Of a stretch of DNA of 64,000 nt, positions 9,575-18,086 are shown piece after piece. The DNA lies in the NCBI GenBank assembly GCA_963810525.1, contig CAWENB010000003.1:124001-188000 (forward strand), given 5' to 3'. The position numbers were made by a program, and so were the translations under genes. Source of the stretch: JAICLK01 sp963810525 (GTDB lineage: Bacteria; Patescibacteriota; Saccharimonadia; Saccharimonadales; UBA4665). The stretch's first letter is position 1, and every line of letters starts with the position of its first letter. Under the pieces are notes generated by a model, which worked only from the letters and a program-made list of their open reading frames with translations, did not search any database and was not told where the DNA came from.

Positions 9575-9985
9575 ATGCAAGACAGGCCCGGTGTTGGTAC
9601 GGGGATTTTTATATGGCGAGGTGGCAAATTTCTAATGCAGCGTCGCACCGGCGCGCACGGTGCTGGCACATGGTCATTGCCCGGCGGTAAGCTGGATTTC
9701 GGAGAAAGCCTGGAGACTTGCGGAGCCCGTGAAGCGCTCGAAGAAACCGGCGTCATCGTGAAGAACGTGCGTATCCTGACGTTCACGAATGATATTTTTA
9801 CTCAAGAACACAAGCACTTCATAACCGCCTGGCTCGAATCGGACTGGGCCGAGAACGAACCGCACATCATGGAACCGCATCGTATAACCGAGCTCGCATG
9901 GCACACCTTCCACGACCTGCCATCACCGCTCTTTGAACCTTGCTGGCAAAACCTACGCCATGTAAAACCTGAACTTTTCGCCTAG
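9575..9985 (+). CDS. Nudix hydrolase
   Basis: 136-residue Nudix protein that hydrolyses a nucleoside diphosphate linked to another moiety. The Nudix box runs from about residue 37 to 60: GGKLDFGES, then REALEETGV, matching GX5EX7REUXEEXGU. Best resemblance is to the small MutT/ADP-ribose group; the substrate cannot be read from sequence. The upstream in-frame ATG (9566) lies inside the -10 box, so ATG 9575 is preferred. Confidence 0.9.
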   Translation: MQDRPGVGTGIFIWRGGKFLMQRRTGAHGAGTWSLPGGKLDFGESLETCGAREALEETGVIVKNVRILTFTNDIFTQEHKHFITAWLESDWAENEPHIMEPHRITELAWHTFHDLPSPLFEPCWQNLRHVKPELFA

Positions 9986-10149
9986 CCAACAGATACAAAA
10001 CATGCTATATTTCGGTTTGTCTTTGAAGACCAAATACGCAAGCCAAGGATCAAAGCGACTGTTTGTGTTTTTGAAAGGAAAAGCGTAGCAGCAGGTCGAT
10101 GCTTTCACCGCCATACGGCAAAGCGAGACATGTGCGTACGTCCCGACGC

Positions 10150-10226
10150 GCCGGTGTAGCTCAGTCGGTTAGAGCACAGGACTCATAAGCCTGGGGTCAT
10201 AGGTTCGAATCCTATCACCGGCACCA
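10150..10226 (+). tRNA. tRNA-Met (CAT), elongator type
   Basis: Complete cloverleaf with encoded CCA: acceptor GCCGGTG/CACCGGC, D-arm GCTCAGTCGGTTAGAGC, anticodon loop CTCATAA, T-arm ATAGGTTCGAATCCTAT. The G1-C72 pair rules out a typical initiator. The body resembles elongator Met more than the lysidine-modified tRNA-Ile2, though both share the loop. The anticodon stem has one A-G mismatch next to the loop. Confidence 0.93.
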
Positions 10227-10264
10227 AGCATAACCATTATTGCCTAGAGCCGTTATTTGTAATA

Positions 10265-10780
10265 ATGCCTAAGAGAAACTCCTTAACGACTCTTTCAAAA
10301 CACGTAGCAATACTTCGGATACTCTTTGGCCTTATGTGGGCTATCGATGCAGCATTTAAATGGCAGCCCGCTTTTAGACAAGGTTTTATCGACCAAATAA
10401 AATCAGCGGCTGCCGGTCAACCGAGTTGGCTGGGAGGCTGGTTCAGTTTTTGGGTTCAACTTTTTTCGCACAATCAAAGTCTGTTTGCCTGGTCAGTTAC
10501 GATAATAGAATTATTGATTGCAATTGCACTTATATTTGGTATCGCCCGTAAGTCTACGTATTTAGCTGCAGCTGTATTTAGTTTATTTATTTGGGCAATA
10601 CCCGAAGGATTTGGCGGGCCCTGCAACGCAACTTCGACAGATATCGGAACGGGCATTATATATACGGTGGTATTTTTTGCGCTATACGGATTAGACAGGC
10701 TAGCCATGAAAAGCACCTATTTACTTGACGGTAAGTTAGCTAAGCATATAGCTTGGTGGTCGATTATTGCAAACCCTTAA
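10265..10780 (+). CDS. DoxX/DoxD-like integral membrane protein
   Basis: 171 residues with four predicted membrane helices and the DoxX-type first helix (RILFGLMWAIDAAFKW). Family members are small quinone-associated or redox-linked membrane proteins, but the role here is unknown. It follows tRNA-Met by 38 bp and ends about 75 bp before an intrinsic terminator. No clear Shine-Dalgarno. Confidence 0.75.
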   Translation: MPKRNSLTTLSKHVAILRILFGLMWAIDAAFKWQPAFRQGFIDQIKSAAAGQPSWLGGWFSFWVQLFSHNQSLFAWSVTIIELLIAIALIFGIARKSTYLAAAVFSLFIWAIPEGFGGPCNATSTDIGTGIIYTVVFFALYGLDRLAMKSTYLLDGKLAKHIAWWSIIANP

Positions 10781-10855
10781 ATGGGTATGCATTTTTTACT
10801 GTAATAAGTAAAACTGTCCGAACAGCTTTCAGTGTAGTGCACCAATAAACTGCAG

Positions 10856-10880
10856 GAGAGGTCACGCGGGCCTCTTTTTT
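10856..10880 (+). terminator. Intrinsic terminator after the DoxX-like gene
   Basis: GAGAGG paired with CCTCTT around a short loop, ending in a run of six T. Confidence 0.75.
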
Positions 10881-10977
10881 AAAATCAGGCATCGAAATAG
10901 GCTGAAAATGTCGGCTCAAGCAAACCAAAGATTACACCTTATCTACGCTGTATGCCTATAATAGCAACGATTAGCCA

Positions 10978-12165
10978 ATGAATTATGAACGCACGCAATG
11001 CGAGGTGGATATTAACCCTGATCAGATGCAGGAGTTTTTACAGTTCCGGCGCCTGGTTCATGAAGGAATCATTACCGAACGTTTTAATCACTGCAGTCCC
11101 GATTTTCCTGCCGACACCCCGACGGGCGTGTCGATAGTAGGCGGAACTTCATCCGGAAAGACAACCTTTACGAGTGAGTTCGTCCGGCGTATGGACGTAT
11201 CACCAAGAGTCGAGGCTCGAGGAACGGTCGGATGCTATAGGGCAGGCAAACGATTTAGGATTGTCGCCGCGGTGCTCATGGATGAACTCGGAGCCGATTG
11301 CGCAGATGACGAATACCTAGGCTGGTTCGATGACCAGCTTGCGGCGCAGCAAGATTTCGAGGAGCGTGCCTATGACCTTTATAGCCGTGATCACTTTGCC
11401 GCCTTAGCCGATAGATGGACTGAGGAATTAAACAGGATCGTATCCATTCCGGCCAGACACCCCGACGTCAGAGCGGACATCAATAGATTGATTGTCCGTG
11501 ATTTGCAAAACATGCATGACAAATCGGTAGTTCTCATGGAAGGGCGCAACCCGGATGAATGCCGCCAGCGATTTACCTCCGCCGGGATCTTACCGGCAGG
11601 GACAATCATGTTTACGTCAGCCGCCGAAACCGCGGCGTACAGAATGGGTGCGATCTCGATGGACTATAGCTTAGAAATGGTGCACCGCCGAAACGCAAGC
11701 GACCGCGGCATTCCGTTGCCGCTCATTGACGTCGATGAAATACCTCCGGCCGGGCGTATCGAGATGAATCAGCTCCTGCCGCACTGCAGCCTCGAGGACG
11801 CGCTGCATTGGCCGGGAACGTTATATGCTCTCGACCCCCTGCTCAAAAGTGCGATATATGGGGTCAGTGAGGCTGAGCTTAGTAATCCAATCATCGAATC
11901 GTTTCTGGCGCCTTATGTGTCCGCCGGAATCAACATCGCCACCAATCCGGTCAGCGCCCTGGTAATACGGGGCGAAGAATACCTCAAGGGCGATGTGCTG
12001 CACCAGGCATTCAAATGCGTACTCAGCGGTATTCGCGCCGCAACCTATTACGCCCATAGGACCCAAGTTGGCAACGTCTCCATTTCCGTACCGGATTTTG
12101 TCAAGGACGTTTATGCCGACCGCCATCTGCTCCGCCGGCTTGTCCAACAAGCAGATTGTACATAA
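10978..12165 (+). CDS. P-loop nucleotide kinase related to cytidylate kinase, with C-terminal extension
   Basis: 395 residues. The P-loop GGTSSGKTT is at about residues 55-63. A later block (VVLMEGRNPDECR, then a hydrophobic FTSAAETAAYRM strand, then HRRNASDRGIPLPL) matches the LID and substrate region of CMP/dCMP kinases (R-x-DR-x-x-PL). A normal Cmk is about 220 residues; here there are insertions and about 130 extra C-terminal residues. Substrate is unproven; it may phosphorylate a nucleotide or another small molecule. Perfect TATAAT (10957-10962) lies 15 nt before the ATG, with no Shine-Dalgarno. It is convergent with the next gene. Confidence 0.65.
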   Translation: MNYERTQCEVDINPDQMQEFLQFRRLVHEGIITERFNHCSPDFPADTPTGVSIVGGTSSGKTTFTSEFVRRMDVSPRVEARGTVGCYRAGKRFRIVAAVLMDELGADCADDEYLGWFDDQLAAQQDFEERAYDLYSRDHFAALADRWTEELNRIVSIPARHPDVRADINRLIVRDLQNMHDKSVVLMEGRNPDECRQRFTSAGILPAGTIMFTSAAETAAYRMGAISMDYSLEMVHRRNASDRGIPLPLIDVDEIPPAGRIEMNQLLPHCSLEDALHWPGTLYALDPLLKSAIYGVSEAELSNPIIESFLAPYVSAGINIATNPVSALVIRGEEYLKGDVLHQAFKCVLSGIRAATYYAHRTQVGNVSISVPDFVKDVYADRHLLRRLVQQADCT

Positions 12166-12283
12166 AATTGACATTTTTAAAGTGCCGCACTCGGGGTTAA
12201 AATGTACGTTGAGCTTTCGGCTGACGGCACGGAGATAAGATTGATTTAGTATTACGGAACTCTCGTTTGTCGTGTTAAGCAAC

Positions 12284-12931
12284 CTATACGGCTTGCAGAT
12301 CCATGCTTTGTTCCACGTCGTCAAAAACAAGCCCCCAGAAGCGCGACAAGTCCAGCAATTCAGGCGGATACGGCGCTTCCCATATATCTGCCGATTCAAA
12401 CGGGTGGCCCGGCTCGTCGCTATAATTCATGACGGCGATGGCCTTTGGTTCATCGAGCTCGGGGTATAGCACGGTCCAGAGGCCAGCTTTTGGCACTCCT
12501 GACTCCGCGCCGAGCCTATACCTTTTCACGAGGGGCGATTCTTCGCCGCACACCGCCACGAGACGTCCGATTTGCTGCCCGTACCAAGCAACGCGCGAAG
12601 TTTCGAGCCCGCTGGCATTCATCTCGGCAAAGCTGCGCTGCAATATCCTAAGGTATTGCGGATCATGATCGCGCTCACCAGGTCCGTATACTACAATTAG
12701 TCGCTGCAGTGATACTTCACGTCTCAACAAATACCGCGCCGTCTCGATAAAACGCTCTGCAACAAGTGGCGGGGCGTCAGGATCTTTTCGAAGTGCGTCC
12801 ACGTACGGCCTGTCAACCGGGTACACCCCTGGGTGCGCCATTGCATATCTGGCGACCGAACCATTCGGCGCGTTACGCAAGTAGGCGTCATAAATACCGT
12901 AAAACGTTTCGTAACTGGCAACTCGGGGCAT
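12284..12931 (-). CDS. Uncharacterized protein, 215 aa
   Basis: No recognised domain. Soluble, begins MPRVASYETFYGIYDAYLRN. The ATG at 12931 is chosen because TATGTT ends 6 nt upstream (leaderless); an in-frame ATG 36 nt further up would lie before the predicted transcript start. There is a hydrophobic strand (LQRLIVVYGPGERDHD) mid-protein and an acidic C-terminus. Confidence 0.6.
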   Translation of the reverse strand: MPRVASYETFYGIYDAYLRNAPNGSVARYAMAHPGVYPVDRPYVDALRKDPDAPPLVAERFIETARYLLRREVSLQRLIVVYGPGERDHDPQYLRILQRSFAEMNASGLETSRVAWYGQQIGRLVAVCGEESPLVKRYRLGAESGVPKAGLWTVLYPELDEPKAIAVMNYSDEPGHPFESADIWEAPYPPELLDLSRFWGLVFDDVEQSMDLQAV

Positions 12932-13067
12932 GTTTTTAACATACACGCAAACTAAGCTTATCTGCAAAGACTTGATGATACGCCATCAGCAATCCCGATC
13001 ACGAAGCCTATGAACCGTCACGACACCTGGAGTGTGCTTTACCCCTGAGTTGCCTGGTTTTAGCAGC

Positions 13068-13658
13068 TTAATGCGACAGGGTAATGACACGCACGGGCCG
13101 GAATGTCAGCGCCATCGCCACGCCGCCCGCGGCGCTTCGAAAATCCGGTTTCAGCTTTACAATACCCGAGCGCTCAAACCATTCTGAAGCTTTCCGAACC
13201 GCAGCCCCGTGATCAGGGTGCGCCGCACCAACGCGTGCATCCGCCCGAGTCGGCCAAAAGCAAAAGGACATACAGGTCGGCGTAAAATCCAGCCCCGCGT
13301 AAGGCCCGACGCCCGTGTTTTCGGTATCGATCACGTGACCGCGACCATAGGCGACAAGCCTTGTTGTCCCTACGGCCGCAGCGTAGGCTCGTATGTCATG
13401 TGCTTCCAAGTCAGCTTGCTGCCCTTCGTTCAGGTCGGGCCATCTTCTGGAATAGTAGGCCGTTACATCAAAAGCATCAAGCTGGTCAGACGTTAAGCCG
13501 GCAAAATACGACACAAGGCTTTGGAAGCCGTTAAACGCGCGGTCAAACGGCAGGACGGCATACTCTGGTAGCGCTGTCAACGACTCCGCAAGTCCATACT
13601 GATCCGGCACATACCCCAGTTCAGTGAATACGCCCGGCAGCTCCGTTCTGTCAGTCAT
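13068..13658 (-). CDS. Uncharacterized third gene of the methyltransferase operon, 196 aa
   Basis: Starts 1 nt after the stop of the homocysteine methyltransferase gene, so it is translationally coupled and co-transcribed. No family recognised. The protein is soluble with aromatic-rich stretches (FTPTCMSFCFWPTRADAR). By context it may act on the same methylated-amine or methionine metabolism, but that is inference only. Confidence 0.65.
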   Translation of the reverse strand: MTDRTELPGVFTELGYVPDQYGLAESLTALPEYAVLPFDRAFNGFQSLVSYFAGLTSDQLDAFDVTAYYSRRWPDLNEGQQADLEAHDIRAYAAAVGTTRLVAYGRGHVIDTENTGVGPYAGLDFTPTCMSFCFWPTRADARVGAAHPDHGAAVRKASEWFERSGIVKLKPDFRSAAGGVAMALTFRPVRVITLSH

Positions 13659-13659
13659 A

Positions 13660-14694
13660 CTAGTCTTTCCAGTCGGTGACAAATTCCTTGTCTTTAGCTT
13701 TAACGTTTTTACCGATCATAGGGTGAACCTCCATTGCCGGCGAGTACTTACTGCCGGGAGTCGTGCGGCCAAACGCTTCGGCCATGGCGCGGATCTGCGC
13801 GGGGTACGCGCCACAACAGAGTCCAATGTAATTCACACCGATGTCTTTGGCCCTGCGTGCATACTCGGCAATCTCGAAGCGGTCGCAATAGAAGGAATCC
13901 AGCGCGATCGGGAAGGCACGCTGGCCGTTTTTCTTAAGTGACTCGAAAGTCGGTTCCGCGGTCGTCGTCTTATATGGAACCGGCTGCATGGCGACGTGAC
14001 AATCCACCGCGTCGCGTACCTTTTGCACAATCGGGAACATTGTATCCGGGCCGCGGTCGCAATTCAGCCCGACGATGTCGGCGCCGTTGTCCGCCAGAAT
14101 CTTACAAGCCTCGGCGTAGTCGTAGCCATCGCGCGTCTTGCCGTCCTGTACACTGGCGAGTGTCACCATTGCGGGCAAGCCGAGACTCTTGATAACTTCC
14201 AGGCCGATGAGCGCTTCGCCGAGATAATCGTTCGTTTCAGAAATCACGAAGTCAATGCCTTCTTCGGCCGCCCAACCGAGCTGTTGCTCGAACGTTTTGC
14301 GCACCAGTTTCGACGAAGTCGCCTTACTGTCCGGATCGTACAGCCAGGTATTGCAAATATTGCCGGCTACCAGCGCGTCGCCTTCGGCCGCAACTTCGTT
14401 CGCCAACCTGACGGCTTGACGGTTGAGTTTTTCCAGGTCGCCCTTCCGGCCCACATCGGCCAACTTGTTCTCGCTCGCGTAGTATGTCAGTGCCTCGACC
14501 ACTTCGCTGCCGGCGAGTAGAAACTCCCGGTGCAGCTCCTTCACCGCCTCCGGATAATCCAGCACTACTTCCGGCACGTACGGGCCGGCCTTGATATAGC
14601 CGCGGCGCTCCAGCTCGAACACGTAGCCTTCGGCGCCTATGACAACGTCAGATGTAAGCCGTTCTAAAATTCCTTTTTTACTTGACCGTTTCAT
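13660..14694 (-). CDS. Homocysteine S-methyltransferase family protein
   Basis: 344-residue TIM-barrel methyltransferase (MmuM/BHMT/MetH N-domain family) that moves a methyl group to homocysteine through a zinc thiolate, making methionine. Zinc-ligand cysteines are visible in VGLNCDRGP (about residue 209) and in GLCCGAYP (about residue 292). The early motif EALTYYASENKL also fits the family. AAGGAGG precedes the ATG, and the gene overlaps the oxidase gene by 17 nt. The likely methyl donor is a methylated amine such as betaine or S-methylmethionine rather than folate, since no folate-binding domain is present. It is controlled by the upstream attenuator. Confidence 0.85.
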   Translation of the reverse strand: MKRSSKKGILERLTSDVVIGAEGYVFELERRGYIKAGPYVPEVVLDYPEAVKELHREFLLAGSEVVEALTYYASENKLADVGRKGDLEKLNRQAVRLANEVAAEGDALVAGNICNTWLYDPDSKATSSKLVRKTFEQQLGWAAEEGIDFVISETNDYLGEALIGLEVIKSLGLPAMVTLASVQDGKTRDGYDYAEACKILADNGADIVGLNCDRGPDTMFPIVQKVRDAVDCHVAMQPVPYKTTTAEPTFESLKKNGQRAFPIALDSFYCDRFEIAEYARRAKDIGVNYIGLCCGAYPAQIRAMAEAFGRTTPGSKYSPAMEVHPMIGKNVKAKDKEFVTDWKD

Positions 14695-15850
14695 TATTGA
14701 ACCTCCTTAATGAAAATTGATTTATATCGTAAACAGTGCCACGTTGCAGCGCGAGCTGCGATATTGTCTTGCCGACCCAGGGCGCAAACTTGTAGCCCGT
14801 TCCCCGCCAGCCAGTGCCGACCAAAATACGCTTAAACCCCGGAAGCTCACCCAATATGAAATCGTCGTCGGCCACGATATCGTACCAGCAGTTGTCGGCA
14901 TCGGTAATTTCCTCAGATGGTACGTCTTTCAGCACAGGCAAACATTCGTTGACAAAATCTTCGACGCACCTAATCTTCTGGTCGTCCTTTTTAATCCCGA
15001 CCGGCACGAAATACGCCACCTTCACCGCGCCTTTCGCCCGATCGAAAATCGGGTGACCGTAGATGCCAACGTCTGTATAGGCAAAGACTGGAAAATTCTC
15101 AGGCAAAAAATGTTCGGCAATATCCGACGACGGATAGTAATACTTGCGCTGCGGGCGGTTGTAGGTGATAGGAAGCTGAAGCCTGTTGCCACGAACCCTG
15201 CCCAGTACCTCATTGGTGCCCTTGCCCGCTACAACGACTAAGCTTTCGGCAACCAGCCGTCCGCGGCTGGATTCAACCAGCACACCGCTGCTACTTTCTT
15301 GGATGTCGACAACATTGGTGTTCTCCAGTATTTTGACGCCGCGCGATTTGAGCAGTCGCAGCATCAGTTCGGTTATGGCCGGCAAAAATAGAAAGCCTCC
15401 TTGATTGTCCAGCGTGCCGATGTCAGCCTCGAACTGCGGGTAGTATTGCCGCAGTTCAGTGCGGCTTAACATACGCGGCTTAAAGTTAAGTGACTTGATA
15501 TTTTGATAGCTCCGTTCGGCGTACGTCTGCTCCAGATTCGGCGTAATCGAATCCTTGGCGATATTCATACAGCCACAGTTTACGAAGAGCCGCTTGTCCG
15601 TTAATTTTTCGAGTTCGCGCCACATTCCGACCGCCTCATACGCCAAGCGCGCATAAAACGGCTCCAGAAAATCCACCCGGATGGACCGGGTAAAACTGAA
15701 TGAGGCAGCTTCTTTGTTTTCACAGCCAATAGTTTTCTTCTCAAGTATCGTAATATTATCGACGAACGCTGACGCATAGTAGGCGGTCATCAGCCCCATG
15801 ATGCCGCCGCCGATGATAACGAGGTCGTCTGATTGGATTGTTGTAGTCAT
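14678..15850 (-). CDS. FAD-dependent amine/sarcosine oxidase-like protein
   Basis: 390-residue DAO-family flavoprotein. The dinucleotide motif VIIGGGIMGLMTAYYAS is at residues 11-27; SFSFTRSIRVDF near residue 50 and GTGWRGTGYKFAPWVGK near residue 355 are typical of monomeric sarcosine/N-methyl amino acid oxidases. It probably oxidises an N-methylated or secondary amino acid. It is the first gene of an operon with a homocysteine methyltransferase; together they could use a methylated amine as methyl source and then oxidise the N-methyl product (inference). AGGAGAGAAC precedes the ATG. Confidence 0.85.
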   Translation of the reverse strand: MTTTIQSDDLVIIGGGIMGLMTAYYASAFVDNITILEKKTIGCENKEAASFSFTRSIRVDFLEPFYARLAYEAVGMWRELEKLTDKRLFVNCGCMNIAKDSITPNLEQTYAERSYQNIKSLNFKPRMLSRTELRQYYPQFEADIGTLDNQGGFLFLPAITELMLRLLKSRGVKILENTNVVDIQESSSGVLVESSRGRLVAESLVVVAGKGTNEVLGRVRGNRLQLPITYNRPQRKYYYPSSDIAEHFLPENFPVFAYTDVGIYGHPIFDRAKGAVKVAYFVPVGIKKDDQKIRCVEDFVNECLPVLKDVPSEEITDADNCWYDIVADDDFILGELPGFKRILVGTGWRGTGYKFAPWVGKTISQLALQRGTVYDINQFSLRRFNNETVK

Positions 15851-15888
15851 GTTCTCTCCTGAAATTGAAGTGGTAAAGCACTAAAAAA

Positions 15889-15952
15889 CTCGCCGTGTTG
15901 GCGAGCTTTGATTCTTTCGAAAAGGCAATTAAAATTAGCCCGCCATGGCGAG
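15889..15952 (-). promoter_or_regulatory. Transcription attenuator (three mutually exclusive stems and terminator)
   Basis: On the minus strand: segment 1 CTCGCC (15947-15952), segment 2 GGCGGGC (15938-15944), segment 3 GCTCGCC (15900-15906), segment 4 GGCGAG (15889-15894) followed by six T. Segments 3:4 form an intrinsic terminator. Segment 2 pairs with segment 3 over 7 bp (one G-U) as antiterminator. Segment 1 pairs with segment 2. The leader-peptide stop codon lies directly after segment 2. This is the classic arrangement of amino-acid-controlled attenuation. Confidence 0.85.
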
Positions 15953-16000
15953 AATATGGTGCATGTGCATCTTGGAATTGCTTATAGCAATGCGTTTCAT
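15935..16000 (-). CDS. Met/His-rich leader peptide, 21 aa
   Basis: Begins 7 nt after the -10 box, like other leaderless genes here. Codons 11-15 read Met-His-Met-His-His and codon 19 is Met, just before and inside the first stem segment. A ribosome waiting on these codons would cover segment 1 and free segment 2 to form the antiterminator. Because the operon encodes a homocysteine methyltransferase, methionyl-tRNA supply is the likely signal; histidine cannot be excluded. Confidence 0.8.
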   Translation of the reverse strand: MKRIAISNSKMHMHHILAMAG

Positions 16001-16007
16001 TGCCTTT

Positions 16008-16035
16008 ATTGTCGCATAACCGATTGATTTGTCAA
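16008..16035 (-). promoter_or_regulatory. Promoter of the attenuated oxidase/methyltransferase operon
   Basis: Minus-strand TTGACA (16030-16035), 16-bp spacer, GACAAT (16008-16013). Predicted start at about 16001, at the leader-peptide ATG. Confidence 0.75.
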
Positions 16036-16043
16036 CCGTTAAA

Positions 16044-16703
16044 CTACACGGAAGTAGCAGGAATTGCTTTCAGTTTCTCGAAATCTAATTCCAGAATAGT
16101 CAGGCGTGGATTGCGGACGATTTTTTCTTCGGCAAGTTCTTTCATGCCCATCGCCGCGCTCTCTCGGGTGATACCTACCATGTCGGCAAGCAACTGATGG
16201 TTCACCGGAAACTGCACGCGCAGCCAGCCGCTCCGCCGAGGCGAGGCGTGACAGACGGCCAGGAACTTCAGCGCAGCAACCAGCTTATCGCGAACATTGG
16301 TCTTGCCAAGACTGTCGAGCCGTACAAGCAACTCATGTACCTCGCTGGCAAACCAGTTCATGAGATACACCGCGGCAGTCGGCTCGGTTTCGATAAGCTG
16401 CTGCAGCATTTCCCGCGAAATTACCTGCAACTCACAATCGACCAGCGCACTATAGTACCACTGAGTCTCCCGCTCCGGACCCGAGAAAAAGGCGAATGGC
16501 ATGACTGCGGGCTGTTTGAGCAAGTGCAGAATCTTTTCATTGCCTCTGTCATCGATATCGTACACTTTTACGATGCCGCTTTTAATAATATAAATCTCTC
16601 GAGATAAGTCATCGGCATAGATAATTATCTGGCCTTTCGGAATGTACCGAAGGCGGCCGCAGTTATGTATGGCATCTTTGAGCGACGCAGGCATGGCAGG
16701 CAT
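16044..16703 (-). CDS. Crp/Fnr family transcriptional regulator
   Basis: 219 residues: N-terminal cyclic-nucleotide-binding-type beta roll (IPKGQIIIYADDLSREIYIIKSGIVKVYDID), a dimer helix, and a C-terminal winged helix with recognition region LADMVGITRESAAMGMKEL. No Fnr-type N-terminal cysteine cluster, so not an obvious oxygen sensor; the ligand is unknown. TACAAT ends 6 nt before the ATG (leaderless). The methyltransferase operon promoter begins just after its stop codon. Confidence 0.88.
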   Translation of the reverse strand: MPAMPASLKDAIHNCGRLRYIPKGQIIIYADDLSREIYIIKSGIVKVYDIDDRGNEKILHLLKQPAVMPFAFFSGPERETQWYYSALVDCELQVISREMLQQLIETEPTAAVYLMNWFASEVHELLVRLDSLGKTNVRDKLVAALKFLAVCHASPRRSGWLRVQFPVNHQLLADMVGITRESAAMGMKELAEEKIVRNPRLTILELDFEKLKAIPATSV

Positions 16704-16912
16704 ATTTTTATTGTACGCTTATGTTTTGGTGCTTCCCTTGGGTACCGGTCGCCAGGATCGTAGAATTTAATACAACATTGGCTAAAACGGAAAAAATTTC
16801 ACACCATACACGCCTGAACACGTACAGTCAGGATGTTACATCGATGCTATCGTATTCGGAGCGAGGTGGCAGACTTCGCTTCACACAATACAATGCGAGA
16901 GGAGGCACAACT

Positions 16913-17437
16913 ATGTCAGTACGAAATAATAAAGCCGCCATTCTGGTGTATGACCTTTTTGAGCAGCCCGAATTCGAAGAGCCATTGCGGTTTTTACGGC
17001 GGGCCGGCATCGACACCAGCATAATCTCCACTAGCGGAAAGAAAGAACTGCAGGCGATGCGCCACCACAAGCCGGACGGCACCTACCAAGCTGATCTGCT
17101 CATCGAAGATTCTCGTTCCGGTGACTACAACCTACTCGTTTTGCCGGGCGGGGCTCTCAACGCGGATGTGCTTCGTATGGTCGAAAAAGCCCGCGTTTGG
17201 GTCGACGAGTTCATGGACGAGGGTAAGCTCATCGCGGCGATCTGCCACGCTCCGTGGCTGCTGGTATCGGCCGACGCAGTCGAGGGACGACGTCTGACGA
17301 GCTATTACACGATACAGGACGATATCCGTAATGCCGGCGGTGAGTGGGTTGATCTGCCGGTCGTCATCGACGGTAATCTCATCACGAGTCGGATGCCCGA
17401 CGATATCCCCCAGTTCAACGATGCCGTCATGAGCTGA
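16913..17437 (+). CDS. DJ-1/PfpI family protein
   Basis: 174 residues of the class I glutamine-amidotransferase-like fold. The nucleophile elbow AICHAPWLL places the cysteine at residue 111, followed by His as in PfpI and deglycase members; VLPGGALNAD precedes it. Likely a stress-related glyoxalase/deglycase or peptidase. The start is set by GAGAGGAGG 6 nt upstream of ATG; longer in-frame starts lack signals. Confidence 0.88.
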   Translation: MSVRNNKAAILVYDLFEQPEFEEPLRFLRRAGIDTSIISTSGKKELQAMRHHKPDGTYQADLLIEDSRSGDYNLLVLPGGALNADVLRMVEKARVWVDEFMDEGKLIAAICHAPWLLVSADAVEGRRLTSYYTIQDDIRNAGGEWVDLPVVIDGNLITSRMPDDIPQFNDAVMS

Positions 17438-17580
17438 CTTGAAGCGCCCAAGCCGCAGACGTCTGGGGCCCTACACTGGCGTAACTGAGGCCACCCTTTA
17501 CGGCCTGTAAAATGAATTACGAAAGCAATGTAGTATGTTTTACTGAGCCGCCTGGCTATATAACGCATACTGATACTTGG

Positions 17581-17640
17581 TTTCTGGAGTGAGCGGGTCG
17601 CAATAGGGAGACGTTTGGACCGATGCATCACTTCAGGAAC
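17581..17640 (+). ncRNA. Structured leader motif, copy A
   Basis: Shared with 25528-25591. Outer stem AGTGA (17588-17592)/TCACT (17628-17632), inner stem GGGTC (17595-17599)/GGACC (17617-17621), with a conserved asymmetric internal loop (GC versus GATGCA) and conserved TTTCTG and GGAAC flanks. It precedes a small ORF by about 34 nt. The class is unknown; possibly a cis-regulatory RNA. Confidence 0.5.
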
Positions 17641-17673
17641 CCGAGGGTATGGAGTTACAGAAAGGGGAGGTGT

Positions 17674-17913
17674 ATGGTTAATACACGTCAATTGCATTCA
17701 TTCGTGACCGAGCATGAGCGCAAGCTTGATGCCAAAATAGAGGCCGTGGCATCGGATGTCCAGCAACTCGCTTGCGACCGCCACTCTTCCGACAACGGCT
17801 ACGTGCGCTCGATCGGACCGCGAGCCTATCAGGCTGCACTTTGGGCAAAGTTTGTCCCACGCGCGAATGGCCGGACCTGGCCGATGCGTTACGAAGTTAC
17901 GCCTCGCGGTTAG
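17674..17913 (+). CDS. Small protein, 79 aa, family A/B (copy A)
   Basis: AAAGGGGAGG lies 3 nt before ATG. Same length (79 aa) as the ORF at 25630, and both share V[TS]xxERKL near residues 11-18 and an R[AS]Y..A.L patch near residue 50. Towards the 3' end the nucleotide similarity between copies continues in a different reading frame (PDLADAL versus PDMANAL), so one or both copies may be decayed. Function unknown. A terminator follows at 17971. Confidence 0.5.
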   Translation: MVNTRQLHSFVTEHERKLDAKIEAVASDVQQLACDRHSSDNGYVRSIGPRAYQAALWAKFVPRANGRTWPMRYEVTPRG

Positions 17914-17970
17914 GTTGTAGACGCGGCTCTAAGGGAGAGCCAGCCTGTTACAAGTGTAAAATCTCGCAAC

Positions 17971-18007
17971 TCCTCCACCGTTTGCATTTGAACGCTGGAG
18001 GATTTTT
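17971..18007 (+). terminator. Intrinsic terminator
   Basis: TCCTCCA paired with TGGAGGA, an inner CGTTT/GAACG stem, then five T. Confidence 0.75.
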
Positions 18008-18086
18008 GCGGTTATCGGCATAGATTGACGGAACACATCATTGCCTGAGTTATTGTATAACCCGTGTGACAGCATATACTGGAAGT

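Noticed and set aside
10150..10226. Reading the CAT-anticodon tRNA as tRNA-Ile2 because tilS is near
   Set aside because: The body resembles elongator tRNA-Met more; position near tilS is not evidence.
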